This document shows positions 22,996 to 33,556 of a DNA stretch of 64,000 nucleotides, piece after piece. The notes under the pieces are model-generated. The model was not told where the DNA came from. It saw only the letters and a program-made list of their open reading frames with translations, and ran no database searches. The position numbers and the translations under genes were made by a program. Origin of the DNA: Spisula solida (taxonomy: Eukaryota; Mollusca; Bivalvia; Venerida; Mactridae); the NCBI GenBank assembly GCA_947247005.1, contig OX365954.1, positions 3,116,001 to 3,180,000 on the forward strand. Direction: 5' to 3'. Position 1 is the stretch's first letter. Each line of letters starts with the position of its first letter.

Positions 22996-24535
22996 TAAGT
23001 TTATGGTGTATGGTTAGGGTCAAAACTCGTATTTAGTAGGAACCTCTCCGATTTAGTAGGTACAGTATAACCTCCGTAGAGTGACATCCGGCGGAGACAG
23101 AAAAAACTGCCGCTCTGCGGAGGTGTCGCTCTGTAGAGGTTGATTGTTTCAGAATTTCGTTCATAGACTATTGAGTGTACATAATCACGGTAATTTTAAA
23201 TTGACGTTGTTTGTTTGTGATTTAATGCATAAAATTAGATCTACTCGTAGCCGCGCGTTTTGCGATATAATTCTGAGGATTATTTCATTAAGATCATTGA
23301 TTAGATACAAAAATGCGTACAATTAACAGGTCTAGTATTTATTGCTATTAAACGCAACTCTCAACATTATAAACCAAATCCATATTATTTTACGCACATG
23401 CCATATTCAATTGAATTGTTTACCTTCAAAGTGTTTAAATCTCTATTACGTCATATCACTCAGTACACAATTAGCACACATGATCGGGAATTTGTTAACC
23501 TCTCACGTGTATCTTGGTCAGTGCATATGCTGAAATTGACAGTCTTAGACTACGTGATTAACCATTAACGCGACGTGTACGTGAATTTCCTTTCTTATAC
23601 TGATTGATAAGCGCGTATTGATAATTCATTTAAAATTATTAATAACGACTTTGATTTAAAAAAATCGAGTTTAATGCATCTCAGCAAGTGCATAGTATGT
23701 ACGGTGTTACTGTGTCATATTGTCGAACTGATCCCAAAGACAATTGCTAATTTACTAGCGCCCGTGGTTATCGTTACCTGATGAGCGATAATTATTATAA
23801 TCCACGAAGGTGCGAAAAATAGAAAACAACATCGTATGGAGTTATTTAAACACGTGTGAATATGCCGTTGTAAAAACACACCTGTCGCTTCTCAGAGGTA
23901 AACCATACAAAATGTAAACAATTTTAACGGCCGTTTGCCGCTCTGTGGAGGTGTCGTTCTACAGAGGTTAAAATAAGAGTGAAAACGAACGGGGGGAAAT
24001 AAAAGTGCCGCTTCTTGGAGGTTGCCGCTTCTCAGAGGTGCCGTTTCAGGAGGTTATACTGTACCTACTTAATGACTAATATAGACCCTTTTGAACGCGA
24101 AAGTATGAATTCTAGTTCTGAGGTTCCACCTAAATCGAATTAGTAGGTTCCTACTAAATCGAATAGAGGTTCCATCTAATTCGACTTAGTAGGTACCTAC
24201 TAAATCTAGGGTCAAAACTCGTATTTAGTAGGTTCCTACTAAATCAAATAGAGATTCCACCTAATTCGAATTAGTAGGTACCTACTAAATCGAGGGTCAA
24301 AACTCGTATATAGTAGGTTCCTACTAAATCGAATAGAGGTTCCACCTAATTCGAATTAGTAGGTACCTACTAAATCAGATATAGGCGTAAGAAGAGGGTC
24401 AAAACTCGCATTTGGTAGGTATCTACTTAATTGAATCGATATCGTTATCTCTGTCCAATCACACACATCCTAACAGCCAATCAGAACGACGAATATTTGT
24501 CAAATAGCGTCTGCTAGATACGGAGACTTTCTTAT
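22996..24535 (+). repeat. palindromic GTAGGTACCTAC repeat element, interrupted
   Basis: A dispersed element starting near GTATGGTTAGGGTCAAAACTCG and running to ATAGCGTCTGCTAGATACGG. Its core (24064-24425) is about four units of ~85 bp, each with TTTAGTAGGTACCTACTAAA, TCGAATAGAGGTTCCACC and GGGTCAAAACTCGTAT. The first palindrome is split at its centre by the pogo-like element at 23063-24062. A second copy in opposite orientation is at 30138-30603. Confidence 0.8.
23063..24062. mobile_element. pogo/Tigger-like element, 1000 bp
   Basis: Exactly 1000 bp between two TA dinucleotides, with ends CAGTATAACCTCC at both termini (right end reversed). Subterminal repeats alternate CCGCTCTGCGGAGGTGTCGC, TCTACAGAGGTT and CCGCTTCTTGGAGGTTGCC. 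The interior (23150-23900) is AT-rich without a transposase frame. A partial copy of its left portion, reversed, is at 38696-39007. Confidence 0.85.
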
Positions 24536-25409
24536 AGCCTATTATGTATTATAAATTATGATATTATACAATGCTTATTTTAAACCATCAAAAACTACCA
24601 CAAATTGATCAATGTGTTTAATATTGTAGTTTGTAATTTAAACTGAATATTCACCTTTAAGTTAGCTTAATTATTACTAATTCTAGCTCTTATTTCACCG
24701 TTTACTTGTACTTAGAGAATATAGTGCTTATACTATAAACCGGTAATACATGTAATAAGAAAGAATTTATTACCCATGTCAGTAACTGTTGGTATAGTGA
24801 CCCCTATGGCGTAGGAAAATGTACCTTGGTTTTATAGATAAATGTCAAGTTACGCGGGGTATTACAACTATTAATTACTCTGGAATATCACAGAAATTTT
24901 ATGACACCATATCCGGTCAATATAATAATAAATTGGCCAATGTAACATATGTACATGTATACATGTAGTGATGTGTACACATCACCAAGTTTTATTAAAT
25001 GTAATTAATGTGCGTGGTACACATGTACTTTTATCACAATCATTTCATGTCATTTATAAACACTTTAAATATAAGTATTTATTTGCTGTACAATTGTTTC
25101 AATACAATTTTATTCGCTGCGCATGACTGGAAACTAACAAAATGGTACGTATATGCATACTAGAGCTGGGTACCGCCAAGAAAAAGGTAAATCATGGTTT
25201 TTCCTCAAATACCACGGTATATATATAACTAAGAACCACGACGAAGACTGGTTACTTGACAAGAATGAGAGAAATAATGGAGACTAGGTAAAATAATAAT
25301 TGAGTTGAGAATGAACGCTTGACGCTGGGCTGCATAACAAGTAGTTACGAGAACGTTATTAGAGTAGCATGGACACTTCTGGGATCTTTCGGTTCAACCA
25401 ATACTAGAT
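24536..25409. other. intronic, nothing recognised
   Basis: AT-rich with small palindromes such as ACATGTATACATGT near 24950. No gene or element boundary seen. Confidence 0.5.
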
Positions 25410-25625
25410 CTTTGTGTCGGGCAAGCCATCCTACCTCGTTTCAAATATATTCCTTGGTTCTTTAACGTGTCCGATGTATAACACCGATACACACGAGACT
25501 GCCTCTGGGTTTCCATTCAGTTCATGTCTAGTTGGGTGGGAAACACTGAAAAGTGCCCCCCCTGACCAAGATTCCAATCAGGGTCCTTCTGATTGGTAGT
25601 CAAGAGGCTACCGTTCCACCCACCA
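25410..25625 (-). mobile_element. tRNA-derived SINE, second copy
   Basis: Same family as 14926-15120. On the plus strand it shows CTTTAACGTGTCCGATGTATA, ACACCGATACACACGAGACT and GCCTCTGGGTTTCC. The minus-strand head GGTGGGTGGAACGGTAGCCTC with a B-box-like GATTGGAATC marks the tRNA-related end at 25625. Confidence 0.65.
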
Positions 25626-26867
25626 GGGTTTTGATGGGGAAAAGCATGTTTGGTATAGTTTGCTGTAACGGCAGGTAACTTCAAAATAATTAAAAGCAGG
25701 GATAATGTTGATAAAATACCGCGCACCTCTATAGCAAACACGTTCAATTTTTATGCTTAAGTTCAGATAATTATACCGGTGTATGTTACAAAATTATACT
25801 AACTAATTATATTAAATGTTCTTGAATTAAATAAAGTAATCGGGAGATACTAAGATCATTCAGACATAATACAGTACCACTACAATTAATGTAATAAACA
25901 ATATGTACGTTCCTAATAAATAGTTGTACACTTAAAATATATATTTCAATAAACTACTATAGAAATCCTGAATACGTTCATCAAAGATCTTAGATATTCG
26001 CATTCATCAACGAGATGATTTAAAAAAAAACTAATTTGTCTCTCCCTACCTTTTTTATGTGATCTTTACTAGTATTACTAATTACTAATAATGGTGATAA
26101 CGATTGACAAAATTATATAATCTCTGACTGACCATAACACACTTAAATATATTAATTCCATTAATCACACCATCCCGTTAATTACTGGATTAGACATGCC
26201 TGAGGGGCAATATACATATTTACACAATATGACATATTTTCTGTCCAATATACAGATCCGTATGATAGGTGACAATGGATCTAGTTAGCCCCTAATAAGT
26301 TTTTGATGGTTTAAATATACATTCAGGGACCATATATGGTCCCTGCACATTGTATAATCAAAGATCTTAACACGTGTATTTTTAGATTTTTGGTAAAATA
26401 TAACAATTAACTAGAATTATCACTGTCGTGAACAGGGCCCCGTGGTAGCATGTCGTAAGAGGGGGGAGGAGTGTAGAAGTATAATGGGGTTGTATAATTA
26501 TCAGCGCTATAAATTTCTGTCACCGTAACTCAGACACAATAACAAAGTCATATCTCAAACTTTCATGTGTTGATGCCTGAAATAAAGTAATTCACTCCCT
26601 TCTAAAATTCAATAAAAGTTGTTTAACAAGCGCAGGTTTAATTTCCTACATAGAAACCATGATGAACTTTGACTTTTATAAAGTTTGCAATTATCTTTGA
26701 CAGACTAAAATTGCACACTGAATTCATGAAATCATGACATTGGTTTCATTGACATTGCCCTGTTCCTGATCAGCCAATATTGTTTGCAAGATTGAAATAC
26801 ACAAAACAGAACTACATTAATCTGTTTGTTTTGTGTGCAAGTGTAAAGGGGAATCAGTCAAAAACTA
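25626..26867. other. intronic, nothing recognised
   Basis: AT-rich. A small inverted pair AGGGACCATATATGGTCCCT is at 26325-26344. No exon supported. Confidence 0.5.
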
Positions 26868-27936
26868 TTAAAGTTTTAAAGAGTTGTCGCCCTTTGCTAA
26901 AAATGTGTATTATAATTGTTTTTGCTCCACATACATGTACTTATTGTCGTAGTCAATAGAAGTAAGTATAGCAAGTTTCATTTGAATATCTTGAACCATT
27001 TTTTAACCTTGACCAATTTTATAGATTTTGAAGCTGAAAAGGGCTATAAGTCAAAATTTATCAAAACGAGAGTTGTTACCCTTTGCTAAAGATATGCGTA
27101 TTATCACTGGCAATAATTATAGCAAGTTTCATTTGAATATCTACTATCGTTGTGAAGTAACGAAGAAAAAAGATGAAAAATGAGTACATTGGAATTTAAC
27201 AATGGGCCATAATTCTTCCAATATTGTAGCTAGAGTAATGTAACTTGCCAAAAAATAGCGTTTTGTTGTTGTGAGCTTATGTTTAAAATCTTAAGTTGAT
27301 ATCTTCAATGGTTTTATTAAAGTTTTAAAGAGTTGTCGCCCTTTGCTAAAAATGTGTATATTGTTTTTGCTCCACATACATGTACTTATTGTCATAGTCA
27401 ATAGAAGTAAGTATAGCAAGTTTCATTTGAATATCTTGAACCATTTTTTAACCTTGACCAATTTTATAGATTTTGAAGCTGAAAAGGGGCATAAGTCAAA
27501 ATTTATCAAAACTAGAGTTGTTGCCCTTTGCTAAAGATATGCGTATTATCACTGGCAATAATTATAGCAAGTTTCATTTGAATATCTACTATCGTTGTGA
27601 AGTAACGAAGAAAAAAGATGAAAAATGAGTAAATTGGAATTTAACAATGGGCCATAATTCTTCCAATATTGTAGCTAGAGTAATGTAACTTGCCAAAAAA
27701 TAGCGTTTTGTTGTTGTGAGCTTATGTTTAAAATCTCAAGTTGATATCTTCAATGGTTTTCAAGTTATCAAGAAAATAAGCTGAAAATTGATGAAAATTT
27801 GAATTTTACAAAGGGCCATAACTCTTCCAATATTGTAGCGAGAGTTATATAACTTGCCATAAAATAGCGTACTGTTGTTGTGAGTTTATGTTTGAAGTTG
27901 AAGTCAATACCTATAATGGTTTTCAAGTTATTAAGA
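26868..27936. repeat. 449-bp tandem duplication inside a monomer array
   Basis: The block beginning TTAAAGTTTTAAAGAGTTGTCGCC recurs 449 bp later (26881 and 27330) with very high identity over its full length. A third partial unit (GGGCCATAACTCTTCCAATATTGTAG) runs to 27936. Within each block the phrases GCAAGTTTCATTTGAATATCT and CCCTTTGCTAAA occur twice, so the 449-bp unit is itself a dimer. It resembles the monomer core of a HINE element whose ends are missing. Confidence 0.85.
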
Positions 27937-28304
27937 AACAAGACTGCGTTCAATAAACGCTTATGCCCCCATGGAAGCCTTGCCCATAAAAAGCTAAGGC
28001 AATCAGGGGCCATTATTCTGTAATAATGTTGGATAGTGTTACATGGCTTTGATAATGTAAGGGGCTTATGATGGTAAACAAGTATGCCAAGTTTTAAGGC
28101 AACGCCATGATGGACATGATGTAAAACGATACTGTCAATTTAGGTTAACCAAGAATTAGACGCTTAATAAGTCCAAAATTAGGTCAAGGTGAAGGTTCAA
28201 TTGGGGTCAGGTGATAAAGGCGTGGGGAGAGTGTTCGTATACAACATCCATGCAAGTATGAAAGCTTTGTAGCAAGCCATAAGATTGCTAGAAGAAACAG
28301 TCAA
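27937..28304 (+). mobile_element. HINE-C element, 5' part
   Basis: Head AACAAGACTGCGTTCAATAA with TTATGCCCCCAT, then one diverged monomer (AGGTCAAGGTGAAGGTTCAA). It breaks off at 28304 where a HINE-A2 monomer array begins. The matching tail may be the residual GTCY tract at 30045-30085, which would make 28305-30039 a nested insertion. Confidence 0.7.
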
Positions 28305-29331
28305 TAAAAGTTTTTTAAAAAGATTAGGTAAAAATTGTGACATAGAGTGTTAACAAGGTTTTTCTTCAATGTGACCCGGTGACCTAGTTTTTTACCCCAT
28401 ATGACCCAGTTACAAACTTGACCTAGATTTCATAGAGACAAATGTTGTGACAAAGTTTCATAAAGATTAGCTAAAAATTTGACCTCTAGAGTGTTAACAA
28501 GGTTTTTCTTCAATGTGACCCGTTGACCTAGTTTTTGACCCCAAATGACACAGTTACAAACTTGACCTAGATTTTATAAAGACAAACATTGTAACTAAGT
28601 TTCATAAAGATTAGGTATAAATTGTGACCTCTAGAGTGTTTACAAGGTTTTTCTTTGATGTGACCTAGCAACCTAGTATTTTACCCCAGATGACCCAATT
28701 ACAATCTTGACCTAGATTTCATTGAGGCATACATTGTGACCAAGTTTCATTAAGATTATGTCAAAAATGTGACCTCTAAAGTGTTAACAAGGTTTTTCTT
28801 TGACATGACCTGGTGACCTAGATTTTGACCCCAGATGACCCAGCTAAGAGCTTGACCTATATTTCATAGAGACAAACATTGTGACCAAGTTTTTATAAAG
28901 ATTAGGTAAAACTTGTGACCTCTAGAGTGCTAACAAGGTTTTTCTTCCATGTGACCTGGTGACCTAGATTTTTCACCCCAGATGACACAGTTACAAACTT
29001 GACCTATATTTCATAGAGACAAACATTGTGATCAAGTTTTTATAAAGATTAGGTAAAACTTGTGACCTCTAGAGTGCTAACAAGGTTTTTCTTCAATGTG
29101 ACCTGGTGACCTAGTTTTTTACCCCAAATGACACAGTTACAAACTTGACCTAGATTTCATAGAGAAAAACATTGTGACCAAGTTTCATTAAGATTAGCTG
29201 AAAATAGTGACCTCTAGAGTGTTAACAAGGTTTTTCTTTGATGTGACCTAGCGGCCTAGTTTTTGACCCAAGATGACCCAATTAAAAACTTGACCTAAAT
29301 TTCATAGAGACAAACATTGTGACCAATTTTA
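28305..29331 (+). mobile_element. HINE-A2 monomer array, ends missing
   Basis: About seven monomers of ~145 bp with TGACC.GGTGACCTAG, GACCCAGTTACAAACTTGACC and GACCTCTAGAGTG.TAACAAGG joints. Neither head nor tail is present. The array is cut at 29331 by a complete HINE-C element. Confidence 0.8.
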
Positions 29332-30039
29332 AACAAGACTGCGTTCAATAAACGCTTATGCCCCCTGTGGAAGCCTTGTCCATAAATAAGTCTAAGTCCA
29401 AAATTAGGTCAAGGTGAAGGTCAAAATGGGGTTAGGTGATACTGGCGTGTGGAGAGTGTTCATACACAACATCCATGCAAGTATGAAAGCTTTGTAGCAA
29501 GCCATATTAATGCTAGAAGAAACGGTCAATTTGGGTTAACCAAGAATTTGGCCCTCCAATAAGTCCAAATTAGGTCAAGGTGAAGGTCGAAATGGCGTCA
29601 AATGATACAGGTGTGTGGAGAGAGTTCCTATACAACATTCATGCAAGTATGGAAGCTTTGTAGCAAGCCATAAGATAGGTGATACTGGCGTGTGGAGAGT
29701 GTTCATACACAACATCCATGCAAGTATGAAAGCTTTGTAGCAAGCCATATTAATGCTAGAAGAAACGGTCAATTTGGGTTAACCAAGAATTTGGCCCTTC
29801 AATAAGTCTAAGTCCAAAATTAGGTCAAGGTGAAGGTCAAAATGAGGTCAGGTGATACAGGCATGTGGAGAGTGTTCATATACAACATCCATGCAAGTAT
29901 GGAAGCTTTGTAGCAAGCCATAATAATGCTAGAAGAAACTGTCAATTTGGGTTAACCAGGACGGACGGACTAACGGACAGACGGACGGACAAGTGAATCA
30001 CTATATGCCTCCCCATCTATCGATAGGGGGGCATAAAAA
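29332..30039 (+). mobile_element. HINE-C element, complete
   Basis: Starts AACAAGACTGCG with TTATGCCCCC. It has about three 173-bp monomers (one interrupted by a partial duplication near 29675), a GGACGGACTAACGGAC tract, and the hairpin tail TATGCCTCCCC..GGGGGGCATAAAAA. The GGGGGCATAA tail is complementary to the head. Confidence 0.85.
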
Positions 30040-30137
30040 CTTGAAAAATGTGGACGGACAGACAGACGGACGGACAGGGTGATTACTATAGGGCATGCAA
30101 AAAAAATTTTGCGGGACCCTAATAATACATACTATAT

Positions 30138-30603
30138 ACTATATAAGAAAGTATGATAAGAAAGTCTCCATACCTAGCAGACGCTATTTGACAAATATTC
30201 GTCGTTCTGATTGGCTGTTAGTTTTGACCCTCTTCGTACACCTATATCCGATTTAGTAGGTACCTACTAATTCGAATTAGGTGGAACCTCTATCCAATTT
30301 AGTAGGAACCAACTAAATTCCAGTTTGACCCTCGATTTAGTAGGTACCTACTAATTCGAATTAGGTGGAACCTCAGAACTAGAATTCATACTTTCCCGTA
30401 CAAAAGGGTCAATATTAGTCATTTAGTAGGTTCCTACTAAATAATTAGTAGGTACCTACTAAATCGGAGAGGTTCCTACTAAATATTTAGTAGGTTCCTA
30501 CTAATTATTTAGTGGGTTCCTACTAATTATTTAGCAGGTACCTACTATATATTTAGTAAGTACCTACTAAATACGAGTTTTGACCCTAACCGTACGCCAT
30601 ATA
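30138..30603 (-). repeat. palindromic GTAGGTACCTAC repeat element, second copy
   Basis: Reverse-oriented relative of 22996-24535, from CTAGCAGACGCTATTTGACA at the left to GAGTTTTGACCCTAACCGTA at the right. It carries six or more AGTAGGTACCTACTA-type palindromes, some with GTTCCTAC spacers, and no pogo insertion. Confidence 0.8.
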
Positions 30604-31053
30604 AGTTTGACATTTGAGTCTCAGAAGCTTCAGGTAATATTATACACATACTGGTAGAAAGTTAATCATTAGCAAGTCCATGAAGAACATAACCCCTGTT
30701 ATTTTCCTAGGCAGATTATATTTTCTGAGAATATGTATCATTTTAATTAATCCTGAAACACAAACTTAGGCATCATATGTGGCTGGTTTTTTTTATAACC
30801 ACAGTGTGTTATAATGATATGACAGACAGTAGCAGAAAATAACTTGCTTAATATAATAATTATTATGCTTTGACATTTTGACTGATATTAGCAGAAAATA
30901 ACTTGTGTTTATACAGTATAAACAGTCCATTAAATCATCTATTTGTATACGTTAAATAGCACATTTCATGATAAAAACATGAAAGAAAAGAATTAGACCT
31001 AATCAAAGTACTGAAGGCTGTTACTTGGGGGATAATGCAAATCTTGGTAATCT
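30604..31053. other. intronic, nothing recognised
   Basis: AT-rich spacer. TAGCAGAAAATAACTTG occurs twice ~60 bp apart (30829 and 30889). No gene seen. Confidence 0.5.
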
Positions 31054-31170
31054 AACAAGAGGGCCATTGGCCCTAAAGCACTCACCTGATGACTAGCAGT
31101 TATTTGTTATGATATGACCTTTATATTGAATTAACATTTTATGGTGACAAACATTGTGACCAAGTTTTTT
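31054..31170 (+). mobile_element. HINE-A2 element, 5' fragment
   Basis: Head AACAAGAGGGCCATTGGCCC and CACTCACCTGATGACTAGC plus part of one monomer, ended by the start of a HINE-A element at 31171. The HINE-A element appears inserted into it. Confidence 0.7.
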
Positions 31171-32750
31171 AACAAGAGGGCCCAAAGGGCCATAGGTCGC
31201 TCACCTGTCGAACTTGACCTAGATTTTGTTGAAATGATCATTGTGACCAAGTTTAATACAGATTAGGCCAATATTGTGACCTCTAGTGATAACACAAGGT
31301 TTTTCTATTATTTGACCTGATGACCTAGTTTTTGACCCCAGATAAACCAATATTGAACTTGACCTAGATTTTGTTGAGATGATCATTGTGACAAAGTTTC
31401 GTAAAGATCAGGCCAAAACTGTGACCTCGAGGGACTTCACCAGGTTTTTCTATGATTTGACCTTGTGACCTAGTTTATGACCCCGGATGACCCAATATCA
31501 AACTTGACCTAGATTTTGTTGTGTTGATAATTGTGACCAAGTTTCATAAAGAATAAGTCAAAATGTTGACCTCTAGTGACTACACAAGGTTTTTCTATGA
31601 TTTGACCTTGTGACCTAGTTTTTGACCCCAGATGATCTATTATCGCACTTGACCTAAATTTTATTAAGATGATCATTGTGACCAAGTTTCATAACGATTA
31701 AGTCAAATTTTTGACCTCTAGTGACTACACAAGGTTTTTCTATGATTTGATCTTGTGACCTAGTTTTTGACCCCGGTTGACCCAATATCGAACTTGACCT
31801 AGATTTTGTTAGGATGATCAATGTGACCAAGTTTCATAAAGATTAAGTCAAAATTGTGACCTCTAGTGACTGCACAAGGTTTTTCTATGATTTGATCATG
31901 TGACCTAGTTTTTGACACCGGATGACCCAATATCGAACTTGACCTAGATTTGTTAAGATGATCATTGTGACCTTGTTTCATAAAAATTAAGCCAAAATTG
32001 TGACCTCTAGTGACTACACAAGGTTTTTCTATGATTTGACCATGTGACCTAGTTTTTGACCCAGGATGACCCAATATTGAACTTGACCTAGATTTTGTTA
32101 AGATGATCTTTGTGACCAAGTTTCATTAAGATTCGGTAAAAACTGTGACCTCTAGTGACTACACAAGGTTTTTCTATGATTTGACCATGTGACCTAGATT
32201 TTGACCCCGGATGACCCAATATCGAACTTGACCTAGATTTTGTTGAGATGATCATTGTGACCAAGTTTCATAAAGATTAGGCCAAAATTGTGACCTCTAG
32301 TGACTGCACAATGTTTTTCTATGATTTGACCTTGTGACCTAGTTTTTGACCCCGGATAACCCAATATCAAACTTGACCTAGATTTTGGTGATATGATCAT
32401 TGTGACTAAGTTTCATAAAGATTAGGCCAAAATTGTGACCTCTAGTGACTACACAAGGTTTTTCTATTATTTGACCTTGTGACCTAGTTTTTGACCCCGG
32501 GTGACCCAATATCGAACTTGACCTAGATTTTGTTGATATGATCATTGTGACCAAGTTTGATAATAATTAAGCTTAAACTGTGACCTCTAGTGTCTACACA
32601 AGTAATTGTGGACGGACGGACGGACAACGGACGAAGAGTGATCACAAAAGCTCACTGTGTTAACAGTCCACAGCGGACAGCACACGACGGACAAAAGGGC
32701 CATCACAATAGCTCACCTTGAGCACTTTGTGCTCAGGTGAGCTAAAAATA
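31171..32750 (+). mobile_element. HINE-A element, longest copy
   Basis: Head AACAAGAGGGCCCAAAGGGCC and GCTCACCTGTCG, then about ten monomers of ~143 bp. A long GGACGGACGGACGGACAACGG tract and a doubled tail follow: AAGAGTGATCACAAAAGCTCAC and again CATCACAATAGCTCACCTTG, ending GCTCAGGTGAGCTAAAAA. Most monomers carry TGACCT-TG-TGACCT. Confidence 0.92.
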
Positions 32751-32774
32751 CCTTAAATGGTATTTGATTAATAA

Positions 32775-33343
32775 GTAGGGCTGTTGAAAGTATTCGGGTA
32801 CTCGGATATCCACAATTTGGGCTAGAAAATCAAGTACGAGTATTCGTCATCCCCGAGATTGTTTGATTGCGATCTTTGATATAAATACATACCTGATACT
32901 AGTGGCTCTTAAATGAGTTACCTCAGGATATCTTTGAGACAAAATACTGACAGTAAACAAGAATGTGAACATCTTTAATTTGCAATTCAAAAGTAAACTT
33001 GTACTATAAGTGAAGCTAGCAACATCATTGCATTCGAATAAATTATGGTCGGACAAAGTCTCGTTTATTAAAGTTACTAACTAGAAATTAAACATTATTT
33101 CGTAATTCAATAAAAGTGTTTACGTCATATCTTGATAATGAAGTACATTAAGTTCATGCCAATAAATATTAAATTGGCAATTAGATCACGCTATACGACG
33201 AACCGTCTTCAATGGCTGAACGAATGTACCGAGTTCACATCGAAGGCGTGGCACTACTTCGATATTTCCATTCAGGATGATAAAAAGGCAGTATGCAAAA
33301 GCTGTCTAAATGTATCATTAGCTAGTCAATGGAGTGAGAAGAC
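32775..33343 (+). mobile_element. hAT-like transposon, 5' fragment
   Basis: Starts TAGGGCTGTTGAAAGTATTC, the usual terminal sequence type of hAT elements, and reaches a BED zinc-finger coding segment about 430 bp downstream. The right half is missing: sequence switches at 33344 to another terminal-repeat-like start, TAGAGGTGGGCCG. Confidence 0.6.
33204..33343 (+). pseudogene. truncated BED-type zinc finger of an hAT transposase
   Basis: The plus-strand frame reads SKAWHYFDISIQDDKKAVCKSC, matching the first half of a BED finger: an aromatic W-x2-F pair, then A-x-C-x2-C. The second half of the finger (leucine and the H-x3-5-H pair) is absent because the frame runs into unrelated DNA at 33344. 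BED fingers bind DNA at the N-terminus of hAT transposases and ZBED proteins. With an hAT-like terminus upstream, a dead transposase fragment is more likely than a host ZBED gene. Confidence 0.55.
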
Positions 33344-33500
33344 TAGAGGTGGGCCGATGCATCGAAATATCAATGCATTGCGATCCCGAGTGTCCGATAG
33401 TATGGATCGATAGTAAAAGTCTCGATCCAATAGCTATCGCCAATAGTTAGCTTAACTATCGATAGTGACGATAGTTTCCTTTTTATTATAACATTTATTT
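33344..33500 (+). mobile_element. second hAT-like terminus
   Basis: Begins TAGAGGTGGGCCGATGCATCG and continues with repeated ATCGATAG/CTATCG motifs (33406, 33432, 33457), typical of hAT subterminal repeats. No matching right end is visible. Confidence 0.45.
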
Positions 33501-33556
33501 CAGTCTACACTCATTATGTCGACATTTTTGGGACCGTCAAATTATGTCGACATGCG
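33501..33556 (+). mobile_element. fragment of the 945-bp pogo-like family
   Basis: CAGTCTACACTCATTATGTC and the following GACATTTTTGGGACCGTCAA align with the left end of the element at 21427. The left flank is TT rather than TA, and homology stops after ~55 bp. Confidence 0.6.

Noticed and set aside
31799..32119. 106-residue minus-strand open frame
   Set aside because: HINE-A monomers read in frame; similar peptide repeats occur at 11120-11305.
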